The notes beneath the pieces were generated by a model. That model did not search any database. It had not been told where the DNA came from and saw nothing but the letters and a program-made list of their open reading frames with translations. Of a DNA stretch of 64,000 bases, positions 18,721 through 26,380 are shown piece by piece. Within the stretch, counting starts at the first letter, position 1. The number at the start of each line of letters is the position of its first letter. Source of the DNA: Roseovarius sp. M141 (GTDB taxonomy: Bacteria > Pseudomonadota > Alphaproteobacteria > Rhodobacterales > Rhodobacteraceae); contig NZ_VCNH01000001.1 of assembly GCF_024355225.1 (NCBI RefSeq), forward strand, positions 124,001 through 188,000. Direction: 5' to 3'. The position numbers and the translations under genes are program-made.

Positions 18721-19244
18721 GTTTCCGTGTCCTCGATATGGGGCACGGGGCTGCGTTCCGGCCTGCTGTAGATGATCGTCATGGTCTTTGTGCGCTGATC
18801 GACGACCAGTTCCACCCGGTTCTTGGCTTGAAAGAGCGCCTCGCTCAGCGCGCCCATTGCGGGCAGGTTGCGTTGCACTAAGGTGATCAGGATCGGCGCG
18901 CCGGGTTTTTCGCCTTGGGCGGTGACCCGATATCCGGTCTCGAGCGCCATTCTGGAAACGAAGTCTTCGATGGGGCCGGTGAAGGCAGAATGCACGACGG
19001 TCATCAGGCGTTCGTCCGTCACGTAGTCCGGGTTCTTGAGAGTCGCGGTGCCTGTCGCGTATGGTTCCAGCACCCCATTGTAGAGCCCCGCATTGGCAAT
19101 CTCCCGATCCACGACCGAGGTTTCCGCCTCTATCAGGGCGGACAGGCTGGTACTTTCAGGCTCTCTGGCAACCGTGCAGGCGGTGGCGCTCAGAAGCAGG
19201 AAGTTCAAGAATATGTTCTGGGCCAGTCGCATCCACGTCCCCAT
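18717..19244 (-). CDS. dotD: DotD (TraH) outer-membrane core lipoprotein
   Basis: This 175-residue lipoprotein has a signal peptide and Cys at about residue 23 (LLLSATACTV). The C-terminal half has the secretin-N-like DotD fold with SRMALETGYRVTAQGEKPG and ending in VELVVDQRTKTMTIIYSRPE. It is the first gene of the dotD-dotC-dotB operon. A 34-bp inverted repeat lies about 40-75 bp upstream. Overlaps with DotC imply tight coupling. Confidence 0.88.
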   Translation of the reverse strand: MGTWMRLAQNIFLNFLLLSATACTVAREPESTSLSALIEAETSVVDREIANAGLYNGVLEPYATGTATLKNPDYVTDERLMTVVHSAFTGPIEDFVSRMALETGYRVTAQGEKPGAPILITLVQRNLPAMGALSEALFQAKNRVELVVDQRTKTMTIIYSRPERSPVPHIEDTET

Positions 19245-19284
19245 CGTTCGTCCCGTTTATCGGTGAGTTGATCCAAACCCTGTT

Positions 19285-19318
19285 GCTTTTATATCGTTAT
19301 ATATATTGATATAAAAGC
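19285..19318. promoter_or_regulatory. 34-bp inverted repeat operator, divergent promoter of dotDCB
   Basis: The arms read GCTTTTATATCGTTATA and its near-complement, with two mismatched base pairs on each side of the centre. The core ATATCGTTATA is identical to the half-site of the palindrome at 4869-4892. It occupies the 102-bp gap between dotD (start 19244, minus) and the small gene at 19347 (plus). Confidence 0.7.
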
Positions 19319-19346
19319 ACGTAAGGCAGCAACTTCATAGGTGAGC

Positions 19347-19538
19347 ATGATGCAGACCGACCCGTTTGAGCACATTGCGCGAAAACTTGCCGCTCTTGCC
19401 GCAAAACCCGACACCAGCTTTGCGCTGCGACGATACCTTCAGTCTTCAGCAGACCGGGACATTGTCGATGTCATGAACGAAATCGATTGTCTGGCGCGCA
19501 TCCTCGCTGAACACGCGCCAGAGGGCAGGGAGCCTTAG
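19347..19538 (+). CDS. Small hypothetical protein divergent from dotD
   Basis: This 63-residue helical protein contains AALAAKPDTSFALRRYLQSS and VMNEIDCLARILAEHAPE. No recognisable DNA-binding motif was seen. The ATG at 19347 is preferred because AGGTGAG lies just upstream; a GTG at 19341 is possible. It ends overlapping the convergent DUF2493 gene stop by four bases. Its position behind the operator suggests co-regulation with transfer genes. Confidence 0.5.
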   Translation: MMQTDPFEHIARKLAALAAKPDTSFALRRYLQSSADRDIVDVMNEIDCLARILAEHAPEGREP

Positions 19539-20449
19539 CCCCCGATCCTTTTGACCGGAATGCCCAGCTTGCGGGCTTTGTCGACGAGGTTCTCGTGAAT
19601 GCCGGAGCCGGGGCAGGCGATGATGCCTTTCGGCATGGTCTTCAGGAGTTGATCGTTGCGCTTGAAGGGGGCCGCTTTGTTGTGGGATTTCCAGTCGGGC
19701 CGGAAGACCACCTGGGTGACGCCGCGGTTCTCTGCCCAGAGGCTCGCGATACGTTCTGCTCCGCTCGGTGTGCCGCCATGCAGCAGGATCATATCCGGAT
19801 ATTTCTCTCTCGAGCCGTCGAGGATCGTCCAGATCGCGTCGTAATCCTGATAGTCGCCGCCGGTGAAGGCGATGCGGGTGCCCTCGGGGCAGTGGATTTC
19901 GTTTTTCTTGCGGCGCTCTGCGGAGAGGAAGTTGCGGCTGTCGACCACCGAGGCTGTAAGGTTCTTGTGCGATACCCGCGATCCTGATCTTGGCATCCAG
20001 ATCGAACCGGTCTCCGTGTGGAAATGGGCGGCTGAGGCGTCCCGCATCGCCTCATAGGCGTCCCGGTGCTCGACAAGTTTTTGTCCACGGTCGAGCTTGC
20101 GCTCCAATTCCAGGCTTTTGACCTCTGATCCGTCCTGACATCTCACCAGGTCGCGTTGTTCGCATTCATTCTCATCGAGCTGGCGCTCAAGGCGCGTCAG
20201 GCGGCGATGAAAGATGTTGGTGAGCGACCAGAGCATCTCTTGCAGATCCTCTTCGAGCTGTGTGTCGGCGAGAAGCATGTGGCTTGCCTCGACCATGGCG
20301 GTGATGGCGGCCTCGGTCTGGTCCTCTTCGGGCAGGGGGCGGTGATCATGTTCGTCTGCGGGGGGGGTCGCGCCGTAAAGGGCGAGATCGTCGAGGACGC
20401 TGGCTGTGGCGCTTGAGGCGGGGGTGAAGGTGGAAGATGCGAGGGTCAT
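19535..20449 (-). CDS. DUF2493 (SLOG/YspA-like) plasmid protein
   Basis: In this 304-residue protein, residues about 195-304 form the DUF2493 domain, a Rossmann-like SLOG fold. It begins RIAFTGGDYQDYDAIWTIL and has LLHGGTPSGAERIASLWAE and a C-terminal IACPGSGIHENLVDKARKLG. SLOG domains generally bind nucleotide-derived ligands; the specific role of this family is unknown. The N-terminal part is acidic and helical, with a coiled-coil segment near 70-140. It is the last gene of the minus-strand maintenance block. Similar proteins are widespread on alphaproteobacterial plasmids beside Toprim and strawberry-notch genes. Confidence 0.82.
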   Translation of the reverse strand: MTLASSTFTPASSATASVLDDLALYGATPPADEHDHRPLPEEDQTEAAITAMVEASHMLLADTQLEEDLQEMLWSLTNIFHRRLTRLERQLDENECEQRDLVRCQDGSEVKSLELERKLDRGQKLVEHRDAYEAMRDASAAHFHTETGSIWMPRSGSRVSHKNLTASVVDSRNFLSAERRKKNEIHCPEGTRIAFTGGDYQDYDAIWTILDGSREKYPDMILLHGGTPSGAERIASLWAENRGVTQVVFRPDWKSHNKAAPFKRNDQLLKTMPKGIIACPGSGIHENLVDKARKLGIPVKRIGG

Positions 20450-20560
20450 GGGCTTGGGTCCTTTTGTTGGCTTTGGGTTTCGTCCTGATCCGATTTGGAT
20501 GGGGCGATAACAGGACCGTCAGCAGCCCGGCTGCACCCGCAGGGCCGTAGCACCGCGCAG

Positions 20561-20640
20561 GACGGGCAGGGCGCGAAAATTTGTCCCGCGAGGAATGGGC
20601 GCGCCCCGCGCCCAGGGGAAATTTACGGGGTCTGCCCGTT
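20561..20640. other. 80-bp nested inverted repeat in the DUF2493 leader
   Basis: Three stems nest in order. The outer stem is GACGGGCAG (20561-20569) with CTGCCCGTT (20632-20640). The middle stem is AAATTTGTCCC (20577-20587) with GGGGAAATTT (20615-20624). The inner stem is GGGCGCG (20597-20603) with CGCGCCC (20607-20613), closed by a CCC loop. It occupies the centre of the 319-bp gap 20450-20768, which otherwise holds no convincing gene. It could be a structured 5' UTR of the DUF2493 mRNA or a DNA-level site such as an origin of transfer or replication. Confidence 0.55.
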
Positions 20641-20768
20641 GCGGCTGGGATGAGGGCGCCTTTGCGCCCGACCTGCCGGTCCATCGACCCGGACATCCAA
20701 ACGGAACAGGACGTCAACGCCGCGGCCTGAAGGGCCACGCCCTGTCCCTCCCTGCCTTCCGGCACCCC

Positions 20769-21809
20769 TTATGAGGGCCAGAGATCATGCTCGGAGGCTT
20801 GTGCGTCGATGAGGGCCACCAGCCGACGACGCAGTTCCGTGACGCCGCACTCGGCTAAGTCCAGATTGAAGTCGTTTCGCTCCGGAGTCAGGACAACCGG
20901 TTCGATCCCGTCCGCATCGGCGCGATCTGCAAGGCGGAATGCGGCGCGCGCGCCGGTCTTGTCATTGTCGCGCGCGATCCAGAGGCGCTGGATCGAAGAT
21001 GGATAGTTGAATGCGGCGAGATGGTTTGCTGTCAGGCAGGAGACCAAAGCCGCGCTTGGTAGCGCCGTGCCGACGGACAGGGTGTTCTCTAACCCTTCGC
21101 CGACGAGAAGGTCGGTGCAGTTGGCCCATTTGCCGAACCGGACCCCGTTGCCATGCAGGCGGCCCAGCACACGTTTCGGAGCCTCGATGTCGGCCAGACT
21201 ACCCGTCTCGAAGTTGAGAAAGACGCGCGAACATCCGGTGACCCTGCCCGCGTTGTCCGTGATTGCGGCGAGGAGCGCCGGGATTTCCAGACGTGTGCCG
21301 TCCTCGGCTCTGAGATAGACGCCCCGATGAAACGCGAGCGCCGGTCCGAACCGGGCGATACCGCGACCGCGCAGATAGGCCTCGGCCAAGGTGTTATTGA
21401 TTGGCCCGCCATAAGAAAACAATCGGCGTCCTGCCGCCTGACGATTTGAAACCGCTGCCGGTTCGTCACGGCTCGGCCCGTCATTTGGCATCACGGGTGC
21501 CTCGCCGAGATAGTCAGTGGCCTGCCGCAACAGGTCTGGGTAGGCCACCGGCTCAAGCTGATGTTGCAAGAGATCGAGCAGGTCGCCATATTCCCCCGTC
21601 GCATGATCCACCCATTTTCCGGCTTGCCGTCCACCATGGGCTTTAAGCCGTACCGCAAGGCTGCGTCCCCTGGCGCCGGTGACGTCCGCCATCTGCCAGA
21701 AATTGCCGACCTTGCGCCCATTCGGAAACCAGTACCGGCAGAACGCTTCCGTGTCTCGGGCGAGACCGCTTGCAATCGCACCCGGATCCAGCTTTGCAAA
21801 CCTGGTCAT
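20769..21809 (-). CDS. Toprim-domain, primase-like protein
   Basis: This 346-residue protein has an N-terminal region about 1-110 with FWQMADVTGARGRSLAVRL and HATGEYGDLLDLL, as in the plasmid DUF7146/Toprim family. The C-terminal Toprim domain shows VGEGLENTLSV (catalytic Glu, about residue 231) and LWIARDNDKTGARAAF (Asp-x-Asp, about 280). Members are thought to act in plasmid DNA priming or processing; zinc-ribbon and helicase parts of a full DnaG are absent. The start overlaps the stop of the strawberry-notch gene (ATGA), so the two are translationally coupled. Confidence 0.82.
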   Translation of the reverse strand: MTRFAKLDPGAIASGLARDTEAFCRYWFPNGRKVGNFWQMADVTGARGRSLAVRLKAHGGRQAGKWVDHATGEYGDLLDLLQHQLEPVAYPDLLRQATDYLGEAPVMPNDGPSRDEPAAVSNRQAAGRRLFSYGGPINNTLAEAYLRGRGIARFGPALAFHRGVYLRAEDGTRLEIPALLAAITDNAGRVTGCSRVFLNFETGSLADIEAPKRVLGRLHGNGVRFGKWANCTDLLVGEGLENTLSVGTALPSAALVSCLTANHLAAFNYPSSIQRLWIARDNDKTGARAAFRLADRADADGIEPVVLTPERNDFNLDLAECGVTELRRRLVALIDAQASEHDLWPS

Positions 21810-24800
21810 GCCGCACTTCTTTCTCCGGTTCCGGCCGCCGTGATCTTGTGTCGCGTCATGATCTGGTCGACGACATTGGTATCATCTGTCGGGACGAACA
21901 GCCGCGTCGCCCAGGAGATGATCTCGGTGAAGCATCCCATCGCCTTGTAGCTTTCCAACGCGGCACCATTGTAACCAGTGAGTTCCAACCGATACGCGCT
22001 CATCACCCGCGACCGGCGCAGAGTGAGACCGCCGGAGAGCGGCAGGCTTTGGCCACGTTTGAGGACGGCATCGAAGATTTCAGCGGCGGTGAGCTCGACC
22101 GAACAATCCAACCCAAGGGCGGCATAGACATTGGCCATCTGGTCCTGCGTCACCATACGTCCGATGGCGCGTTCACCGTCCTCGGTTTGCAGGCGATAGA
22201 TGCGCATGTTGTCGGTGGGCAATCGGTCCCAGATTGGCAGCAACAGGCCCGAGATCAGAGTAAGTTTCGAGATGGACGTTTCCGGCACGGCGTCGACTTC
22301 TTTCGACCACGCCCGTTCGAACTCGAAGTCGTTGACCTCCTCCCAATGGGAGGCTGGCAGTTCGAGCTCCAGCATCCGGTCGGTCGCCATAGGGCGGCGC
22401 AACTCGACCCGGGCGATCGGTTCGCCCTCTTCGGTCATCAGGCTGGAGGTCGGTACAAGCACAGCCGCGCGTTCGGATTTTCGATTGAGCATCAGCCGCG
22501 CGCTCGACGATCCCATGCAGAACTCCTTGACCTTCTCGAGGGAGAGCGGATGGTTGCGGTCTGTACGCTCAACGGTCAGGGCCGTCGCGGTCGCACCCGT
22601 GGCCGCGTGCTCAAAGATCACCTTGCGGTCGATGATCTCGAATTTCTCGGCGCGCAGTGTCTCAAGGCCGACTTCATAGGTGCCCGCCGCGCTCGCATCA
22701 TCAATGATGGCTTCGAGCAAGCCACCGAAACACTCAAAGATCGCATCCTGCATGTCGATGGTCAGGGCCAAACAGCGGTTGAGGAATTGTTGGATCGGCG
22801 GCAGTTGCTCTTTCAACGTGCCATCGCCGTCCATCAGCGAAAGTCCCGTCATCTCCTCGAACCGGGTCTGCGAGCAGGCGCTGATCCGGCCTTTGGTCAG
22901 ATCCCAGAAGAAATTGCGCAGCGCCTTGCGGGCATAGGCACTTTCGAGATTGTCCTCGGCGCGGAACATGTTCTGCCCGCCAGTCTCGCGCTGCCCCTTG
23001 GTGATCGCCCCGAGCGTGTCCAGCCGCCGTGCAATCGTCGACAGGAATCGCTTTTCGCCTTTGACGTTGGTGGCACAGGGACGGAACAGCGGCGGCTGCG
23101 CCTGATTGGTCCGATTGGTACGCCCCAGACCCTGGATCGCGTTGTCTGCCCGCCAGCCGGGTTCCAAGAGGTAATGCACCCGCAGCCGCTGGTTCTTCAC
23201 GCCGAGATCAGCATGGTAGGACCGCCCCGTGCCGCCCGCGTCCGAGAAAATCAGGATGCGCTTGGCATCATCCATGAAGGCCTGGGCCTCACCGATGTTG
23301 GACGACCCCGGCCGGTTCTCGACCTTCAACCGTTGATCCCGCGTGCGGACGATGCGCCGGGAACGTCCTGTGACCTCGGCGACCTGATCCTTGCCGAAAT
23401 GCCAGAAGATCTGATCCAGCGCGCCTTGCACCGGTGCCAAAGCTCCGAGCCGTTCGACCATGGCATCGCGTTTGCGCGCAGCCTCGCGGCATTCGATCGG
23501 GTTCCCGTCACCATCAAGCGCCGGCCGGGATTTGAGATTGCCATCCTCATCCGTGTAGGGTTCAAACAGCTGGGTCGGAAAAGAATGCATCAGATAGTCG
23601 ACTACATATTCGCGCGGTGTGATGTCGACATGCAGATCATGCCATTCAGAGGCCGGGATCTGCGCCAGCCGACGTTCCATCAACGCCTCACTCGTCGAGA
23701 CGATTTGCACAACCGCCGACGCGCCGTTCTGAAGATCGCTCTCAATGGATTTTATCACGCTCGGGCATTTCATCGCGGTAATCAGATGGTTGAAGAAACG
23801 CTGCTTGTTGCTCTCAAAGGCAGAGCGCGCCGCAGCTTTCGCCTGAACGTTGAGCGTGCTGCCGTCTGCCGTGACGCCGACTGCCTCGAGCGCCGCTTCC
23901 AGATTGGTATGGATCACCTGGAACGCCTCGGCGTAGCTGTCATAGATATCGCGCTGTGCCGGTGTCAGTTCATGCACCAGCATTTCATATTCGACGCCCT
24001 CATAGGACAGGGAGCGCGCCAGATAGAGACCGAGGGCTTTCAGGTCGCGCGAAATAATCTCCATCGCCGCGATCCCGCCCGCCTCCATATCCGCGATAAA
24101 CTGTTCGCGCGTGGCAAAGGGTGAATCTCCGGTTGCCCAGAGACCGAGGCGAGAGGCGTAGGCAAGATTGCCCACAATGGTCGCGCCAGTCGCCGAGACG
24201 TAAAGCACGCGCGCATCGGGCACGAGGTTCTGCAGTTTGAGGCCGGCCAGACCCTGTTGCGACGCCTTCCTGTCGCCCCGCCCGCCCTCCTTGCCCTTCT
24301 CACCGGCGGCGTTGGCCATGGCATGGGCCTCATCGAACGCGATCACACCGTCGAAGTCTTTTCCAAGCCAGGCCGTGACCTGATCGAGCCGCGAGGCTTT
24401 GAGGATGTCGCCCTGTTGACGCTCGGCCGTGCGCAGCGTCGCATAGGTGGCAAAGAGGATGCCTTGCTCAAACCTGATCTCGGAACCTTGCTTGAATCGC
24501 GACAGGGGCACGATGTCAGTTGCCCGCCCACCGATGGCCGTCCAGTCGCGTATTGCATCCTCAATGAGCTTATCGGATTTGGAGATCCAGACCGCACGTT
24601 TTCGACCGCGTAGCCAGTTGTCGAGAATAATGCCTGCGACCTGACGACCCTTGCCGCATCCCGTGCCGTCGCCCAGAAACCAGCCTTTGCGCAGCTGAAA
24701 TCCGTTTTCAGATTCCGCCTCGCAGGCGACGAGACCCTGGTCTTCGGCGTCATGGCGAAACCAGCTGGAAAGATGTTGCTCATGGGCTTCGCCCGCATAG

Positions 24801-26188
24801 ATGATGCTCTCAAGCTGCGCATCGGACAGCGCGCCATCCGTGATCAGGGATGCGTGGATTTTAGGCCGGTAAGAGGGCGTGGGCGGGGCGACCGAGGCCA
24901 TGGCCGCCGATTGCACAAGGGCGGTTGGATGCGGTTGGGCGTTCTCGATCGTGATCGACTGGACCTCATAGCCTTCATAGAGCGCTTCGGTGAGCCGGGT
25001 TGATTTCTCGGCCCAGACCTTTGGCAGATAGGCGATCTCGCTCGCCTCCATCTGATCAAACGGATGCCGGGCCTTTTCCGCCTCATTGGCACGTATCTGG
25101 CTGCGGGCTTTGTCCCGCAAGGATTGGATTGAGGACGAGCGCGCGGATGAGGAAGAGGTAGGGGCCGTTGTCCGATCTGTTGGTTGGTTCTCTCGATCAT
25201 TCACCAATCGTGACGGGCAATGGGCCTGCACCAGAGCCAGCAGCGCCTGCGAACTTTCGGCCTGTTCGTGGTAGGCGGCGTTCTGATCTTGCGTCAGTCC
25301 GCCACGCTTGTCGATGACCGTGAGCCGGGTTTCGGTGGTTGTGCCGTGGCGGGCATAGACGCGGCCTGCGATCGGCGCGGAGAACCGGATCGACGCGCTC
25401 TCACTGATGCGTTTGAAGGCGGATCGGAACGCGGTGTTTGCCGGTGAAAAGTTTGCGCCGGACACAACGACCAACCGACCATCCGGTTGCAACCGGTCCA
25501 ATGAGGAGAGGACATGTTGGCCCATGGCGGGTTTGTAGCGGCCTTCGACACCGGGCGCGGCCGAGAAGGGCGGGTTCATGACGATGATATTGGGCGTAAT
25601 ACCCCCTTCAAGCCGATCATCTATAGAACCGGCATCGTGATGACTTATGGCTGCATCCGGGAAAAGCCTGCTCAACAGATCAGCGCGGGTCTCATCGATT
25701 TCGTTAAGGTGAAGTTCGGCGCCCGCCAATTGTGCGTAGATGGCCAGGAGGCCGGTACCGGCTGAGGGTTCCAGTACCACATCGTCTTCCCGGATCTGCG
25801 CGGCCTCGGCGACAATCGCAGCCAGGGGCAGTGGCGTCGAAAATTGCTGCAACTTTTGCGACCTCTCGCTGCGGCGGGTGTGTGACAATGCGAGGCCAGC
25901 AACCTTTTCGACTACGCCCAAGAACTTTGCGGGCGCGGCGCATTGGCGGCGCATCAGCGCGCCATATTTGAGCAGCAACAGGATCTGCGCACATTCGCCT
26001 GCCTCATATCCATCCTTCCAGACCCAGGCACCCGATGTATCAGTGCCACCGAAGGCGATCTCCATGGCGTCGCGGACGCAGGCCTGATCGAGGGCCTTGC
26101 CCTGTTCAAAATGCGGAAGAAGATGATTGGCCGCCTGAAGGAGGGAAGCGGCACGCGACGGTGTGATTTCAGCAGGGATATCAGTCAT
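21806..26188 (-). CDS. Methyltransferase-fold/strawberry-notch helicase fusion
   Basis: This is a 1460-residue two-part enzyme. Residues about 105-330 form an adenine-specific methyltransferase fold: SAM motif LEPSAGTGLLA near 139 and catalytic-type NPPF near 205. Residues about 430-1080 form a superfamily-2 helicase of the strawberry-notch class: P-loop GDGTGCGKGRQ near 508, box FDEAHAMAN near 619, motif III YVSATGAT near 670 and motif VI QGLGRTNRTNQ near 1016. The rest is the strawberry-notch C-terminal domain. Such proteins are common on large alphaproteobacterial plasmids and phages, with a proposed but unproven role in element DNA maintenance. The ATG at 26188 follows CCGGAGC. Confidence 0.88.
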   Translation of the reverse strand: MTDIPAEITPSRAASLLQAANHLLPHFEQGKALDQACVRDAMEIAFGGTDTSGAWVWKDGYEAGECAQILLLLKYGALMRRQCAAPAKFLGVVEKVAGLALSHTRRSERSQKLQQFSTPLPLAAIVAEAAQIREDDVVLEPSAGTGLLAIYAQLAGAELHLNEIDETRADLLSRLFPDAAISHHDAGSIDDRLEGGITPNIIVMNPPFSAAPGVEGRYKPAMGQHVLSSLDRLQPDGRLVVVSGANFSPANTAFRSAFKRISESASIRFSAPIAGRVYARHGTTTETRLTVIDKRGGLTQDQNAAYHEQAESSQALLALVQAHCPSRLVNDRENQPTDRTTAPTSSSSARSSSIQSLRDKARSQIRANEAEKARHPFDQMEASEIAYLPKVWAEKSTRLTEALYEGYEVQSITIENAQPHPTALVQSAAMASVAPPTPSYRPKIHASLITDGALSDAQLESIIYAGEAHEQHLSSWFRHDAEDQGLVACEAESENGFQLRKGWFLGDGTGCGKGRQVAGIILDNWLRGRKRAVWISKSDKLIEDAIRDWTAIGGRATDIVPLSRFKQGSEIRFEQGILFATYATLRTAERQQGDILKASRLDQVTAWLGKDFDGVIAFDEAHAMANAAGEKGKEGGRGDRKASQQGLAGLKLQNLVPDARVLYVSATGATIVGNLAYASRLGLWATGDSPFATREQFIADMEAGGIAAMEIISRDLKALGLYLARSLSYEGVEYEMLVHELTPAQRDIYDSYAEAFQVIHTNLEAALEAVGVTADGSTLNVQAKAAARSAFESNKQRFFNHLITAMKCPSVIKSIESDLQNGASAVVQIVSTSEALMERRLAQIPASEWHDLHVDITPREYVVDYLMHSFPTQLFEPYTDEDGNLKSRPALDGDGNPIECREAARKRDAMVERLGALAPVQGALDQIFWHFGKDQVAEVTGRSRRIVRTRDQRLKVENRPGSSNIGEAQAFMDDAKRILIFSDAGGTGRSYHADLGVKNQRLRVHYLLEPGWRADNAIQGLGRTNRTNQAQPPLFRPCATNVKGEKRFLSTIARRLDTLGAITKGQRETGGQNMFRAEDNLESAYARKALRNFFWDLTKGRISACSQTRFEEMTGLSLMDGDGTLKEQLPPIQQFLNRCLALTIDMQDAIFECFGGLLEAIIDDASAAGTYEVGLETLRAEKFEIIDRKVIFEHAATGATATALTVERTDRNHPLSLEKVKEFCMGSSSARLMLNRKSERAAVLVPTSSLMTEEGEPIARVELRRPMATDRMLELELPASHWEEVNDFEFERAWSKEVDAVPETSISKLTLISGLLLPIWDRLPTDNMRIYRLQTEDGERAIGRMVTQDQMANVYAALGLDCSVELTAAEIFDAVLKRGQSLPLSGGLTLRRSRVMSAYRLELTGYNGAALESYKAMGCFTEIISWATRLFVPTDDTNVVDQIMTRHKITAAGTGERSAA

Positions 26189-26230
26189 GGGAAAGCTCCG
26201 GGTTGAAGGGTTTCGACCCTTCCCGACGAT

Positions 26231-26284
26231 CTCTCTCTCACACCGGGGAGGGCTTGCCCTTCCCAAAACCCTCCCCTTGCTCTT
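26231..26284 (-). repeat. Conserved leader element, copy A (strawberry-notch gene)
   Basis: This 54-bp segment begins CTCTCTCTCA and ends TTGCTCTT on the plus strand, with GGGCTTGCCCTTCCC in the middle. It is almost the same as 28085-28138 and related to 31981-32032. In the minus-strand transcript it lies 43 bases before the start codon and forms a GGGC/GCCC hairpin. A second perfect hairpin (GAAGGGTCGAAACCCTTC) follows nearer the start. The rest of the gap 26189-26380 has no gene. Confidence 0.65.
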
Positions 26285-26380
26285 ACCGGCAGCATTGCGC
26301 CGGATTGCGGGGGAGCAACCCGTGCGGGTCGCTCTCCAGCCCTTATGGCGAGATAGCAGACGGCTACCCCGCCTCCAGCC

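Noticed and set aside
20346..20765. 139-codon minus-strand frame in the DUF2493 leader
   Set aside because: Out of frame with and overlapping the DUF2493 start; Arg/Pro-rich product, and the region is better explained as structured leader.
21770..24124. 784-codon plus-strand frame
   Set aside because: Antisense to the strawberry-notch helicase, with low-complexity R/H/Q-rich translation typical of a shadow frame in GC-rich DNA.
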